DNA of 64,000 bases from Methylocella sp. Its GTDB lineage: Bacteria; Pseudomonadota; Alphaproteobacteria; Rhizobiales; Beijerinckiaceae. Both the position numbers and the translations under genes were made by a program. The notes below the pieces were generated by a model. That model did not search any database. It was not told the origin of the DNA and saw only the letters and a program-made list of their open reading frames with translations. Position 1 is the first letter of the stretch; each line of letters begins with the position of its first letter. Location of the stretch: NCBI GenBank assembly GCA_037200525.1, contig JBBCGG010000001.1, positions 707,526-771,525 on the forward strand. Reading direction: 5' to 3'. Positions 63,011 to 64,000 of the stretch are shown here, in pieces.

Positions 63011-63349
63011 TCAGTCGCCCTTCCCAGGATTGGCCGAAAAGGATTGTTCGAATTTACCCGGCTTACCGTTAAATTCCTCGGCATCAGCCGGCGGATCGCG
63101 CTTAATTGTCACATTTGGCCAAACCTGAGACATCTCATTGTTCAGCTGCAGCCATTTTTCAAGTCCGCGCTCAGTATCCGGCTTGATCGCCTCGGCCGGG
63201 CATTCAGGCTCGCAGACGCCGCAATCGATGCATTCATCCGGATTGATGACGAGCATATTCTCGCCTTCATAGAAGCAATCCACCGGGCAAACTTCAACGC
63301 AATCCATATACTTGCATCTTATGCAATTTTCCAGGACCACATAGGTCAT
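63011..63349 (-). CDS. fdxA: Seven-iron ferredoxin FdxA
   Basis: A 112-aa ferredoxin from the third ATG of ATGATGATG (63349), which best fits the AGGAG site. The first cluster motif is [18 protein letters not shown] and the second [19 protein letters not shown], the pattern of FdxA with a 3Fe-4S and a 4Fe-4S centre. The C-terminal [23 protein letters not shown] is also typical. It lies between the S4-protein gene and carD, all on the same strand. Confidence 0.95.
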   Translation of the reverse strand: MTYVVLENCIRCKYMDCVEVCPVDCFYEGENMLVINPDECIDCGVCEPECPAEAIKPDTERGLEKWLQLNNEMSQVWPNVTIKRDPPADAEEFNGKPGKFEQSFSANPGKGD

Positions 63350-63629
63350 CATCATGCTCCTTTGCACGCACGGCCTGCGAAACCTTTGGCGATGCAACAC
63401 GATGCTAGCGAGTTGCAACGCCTAGTCGGGTTCAGGGCAAAAGCATCACCCTCCGGTCGGCCGCGACCGCAACTCTTTGATCGATAAGTTGATTTCCCCG
63501 AGCTTATAAACGGGCTCGATCCACTAGCGCCTTTGTCACGTCTTAGCAAGGGATTCACAGCGGCGGCGCCGCGGTCCGCCGCGACAAATTGCGTCAGCGC
63601 GTCCCTGAAGCCAGCGCTTTGCATCGCAA

Positions 63630-63911
63630 TCATTTCTGCGCTGCAGCGCCTGAACTCAGATCCTCGAACAGAAGCCTGGCTTCTGGAAATGAGCCGCGCC
63701 GCGTCCCTGGATCCAGAATTTTCAAGACGCGAACCTGTTGCTCGAGCGCGATCGTTAGAACATCCCCAGGTCCGACAGCTTTGGCGGGGGCGTCGATTCG
63801 TCGCGCATTGATCCGCACATGGCCAGAGGCGACGAGGCGGGTCGCCAAGCTCCGAGATTTCACAACCCGGGCGAACCATAACCATTTGTCAAGCCGCTGT
63901 CTTTCGGCCAT
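63630..63911 (-). CDS. S4-domain RNA-binding protein (HslR/Hsp15-like)
   Basis: A 93-aa protein beginning MAERQRLDKWLWFARVVKSRSLATRLVASGHVRINARRID, a complete S4 RNA-binding domain. The C-terminus is short and ends SSGAAAQK. Hsp15 (HslR) binds stalled 50S subunits carrying peptidyl-tRNA in E. coli; the same role is inferred. It is upstream of fdxA and carD on the same strand. Confidence 0.9.
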   Translation of the reverse strand: MAERQRLDKWLWFARVVKSRSLATRLVASGHVRINARRIDAPAKAVGPGDVLTIALEQQVRVLKILDPGTRRGSFPEARLLFEDLSSGAAAQK

Positions 63912-64000
63912 GCCTTTCCTTCATAGTCGCGCTAATCCGCACGACTTATTCACTCCCTGCTGCATTTTCAAGCAAGCAGTCCGCCTTTTGAAAACGCCAA

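Noticed and set aside
1-64000. CRISPR array or cas genes.
   Set aside because: No regularly spaced repeats and no Cas-like protein were seen.

Overview
The window is high-GC and looks chromosomal. It reads like a Hyphomicrobiales (Rhizobiales) alphaproteobacterium, probably close to Beijerinckiaceae/Methylocystaceae. Supporting signs are a DUF1674/SDHAF4 gene, murA beside DUF2948, the Hsp20-DUF1150 pair, the carD - fdxA - S4-protein cluster, an alphaproteobacterial-type serC next to serA, an HWE-family sensor kinase and several Omp25/OprB-like outer-membrane barrels. No rRNA and no CRISPR array were seen. One tRNA (Thr, GGT) is present.

Layout. 1-2.6 kb: thiamine genes thiO-thiS-thiG-thiE, packed with overlaps. 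2.6-12.6 kb: housekeeping genes, mostly on the minus strand (outer-membrane barrel, heparinase-like protein, rsmB, SDHAF4, pheS without pheT, aminopeptidase P, DUF2948, murA). 12.77 kb: tRNA-Thr, followed directly by an accessory stretch that runs to about 25.87 kb. That stretch holds a GIY-YIG fragment, a 338-bp deleted IS3 derivative with TSD, a patatin-like phospholipase gene cut by an 865-bp IS5-family element exactly at its nucleophile motif, an SRAP remnant, a Pr6Pr membrane protein, a prophage-like lysis/tail-fibre cluster with several Sec-exported small proteins, and an intact IS3-family element.

26.1-35.2 kb: a YejBEF-like peptide ABC transporter without a visible binding protein and with an in-frame amber codon in its ATPase, then fadB and polA. 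35.6-46 kb: HWE kinase, Spy-like protein, J-domain-like protein, serB, a tandem pair of Gly/Trp/His-rich secreted proteins, argG, and serC-serA with a candidate serC leader RNA and a perfect 30-bp palindrome. Serine synthesis (serA, serC, serB) is therefore almost complete within 7 kb.

46-58.8 kb is the most distinctive part: two porin-like barrels, a clear cobalamin riboswitch, a 708-aa protein that appears to be two outer-membrane barrels fused in one chain, and then a complete RND tripartite exporter (adaptor, pump, NodT-like outer-membrane factor). The plain inference is an envelope module in which B12 status controls at least the double-barrel protein. Whether the RND operon shares that control is unknown, because about 300 bp separate it. 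58.8-64 kb: HugZ-like protein, a 25-aa membrane peptide gene, DUF1150 and Hsp20, a CarD regulator carrying a histone-H1-like extension of about 330 residues, FdxA and an HslR-like S4 protein.

All family calls come from reading the sequence by eye; no database search was run.
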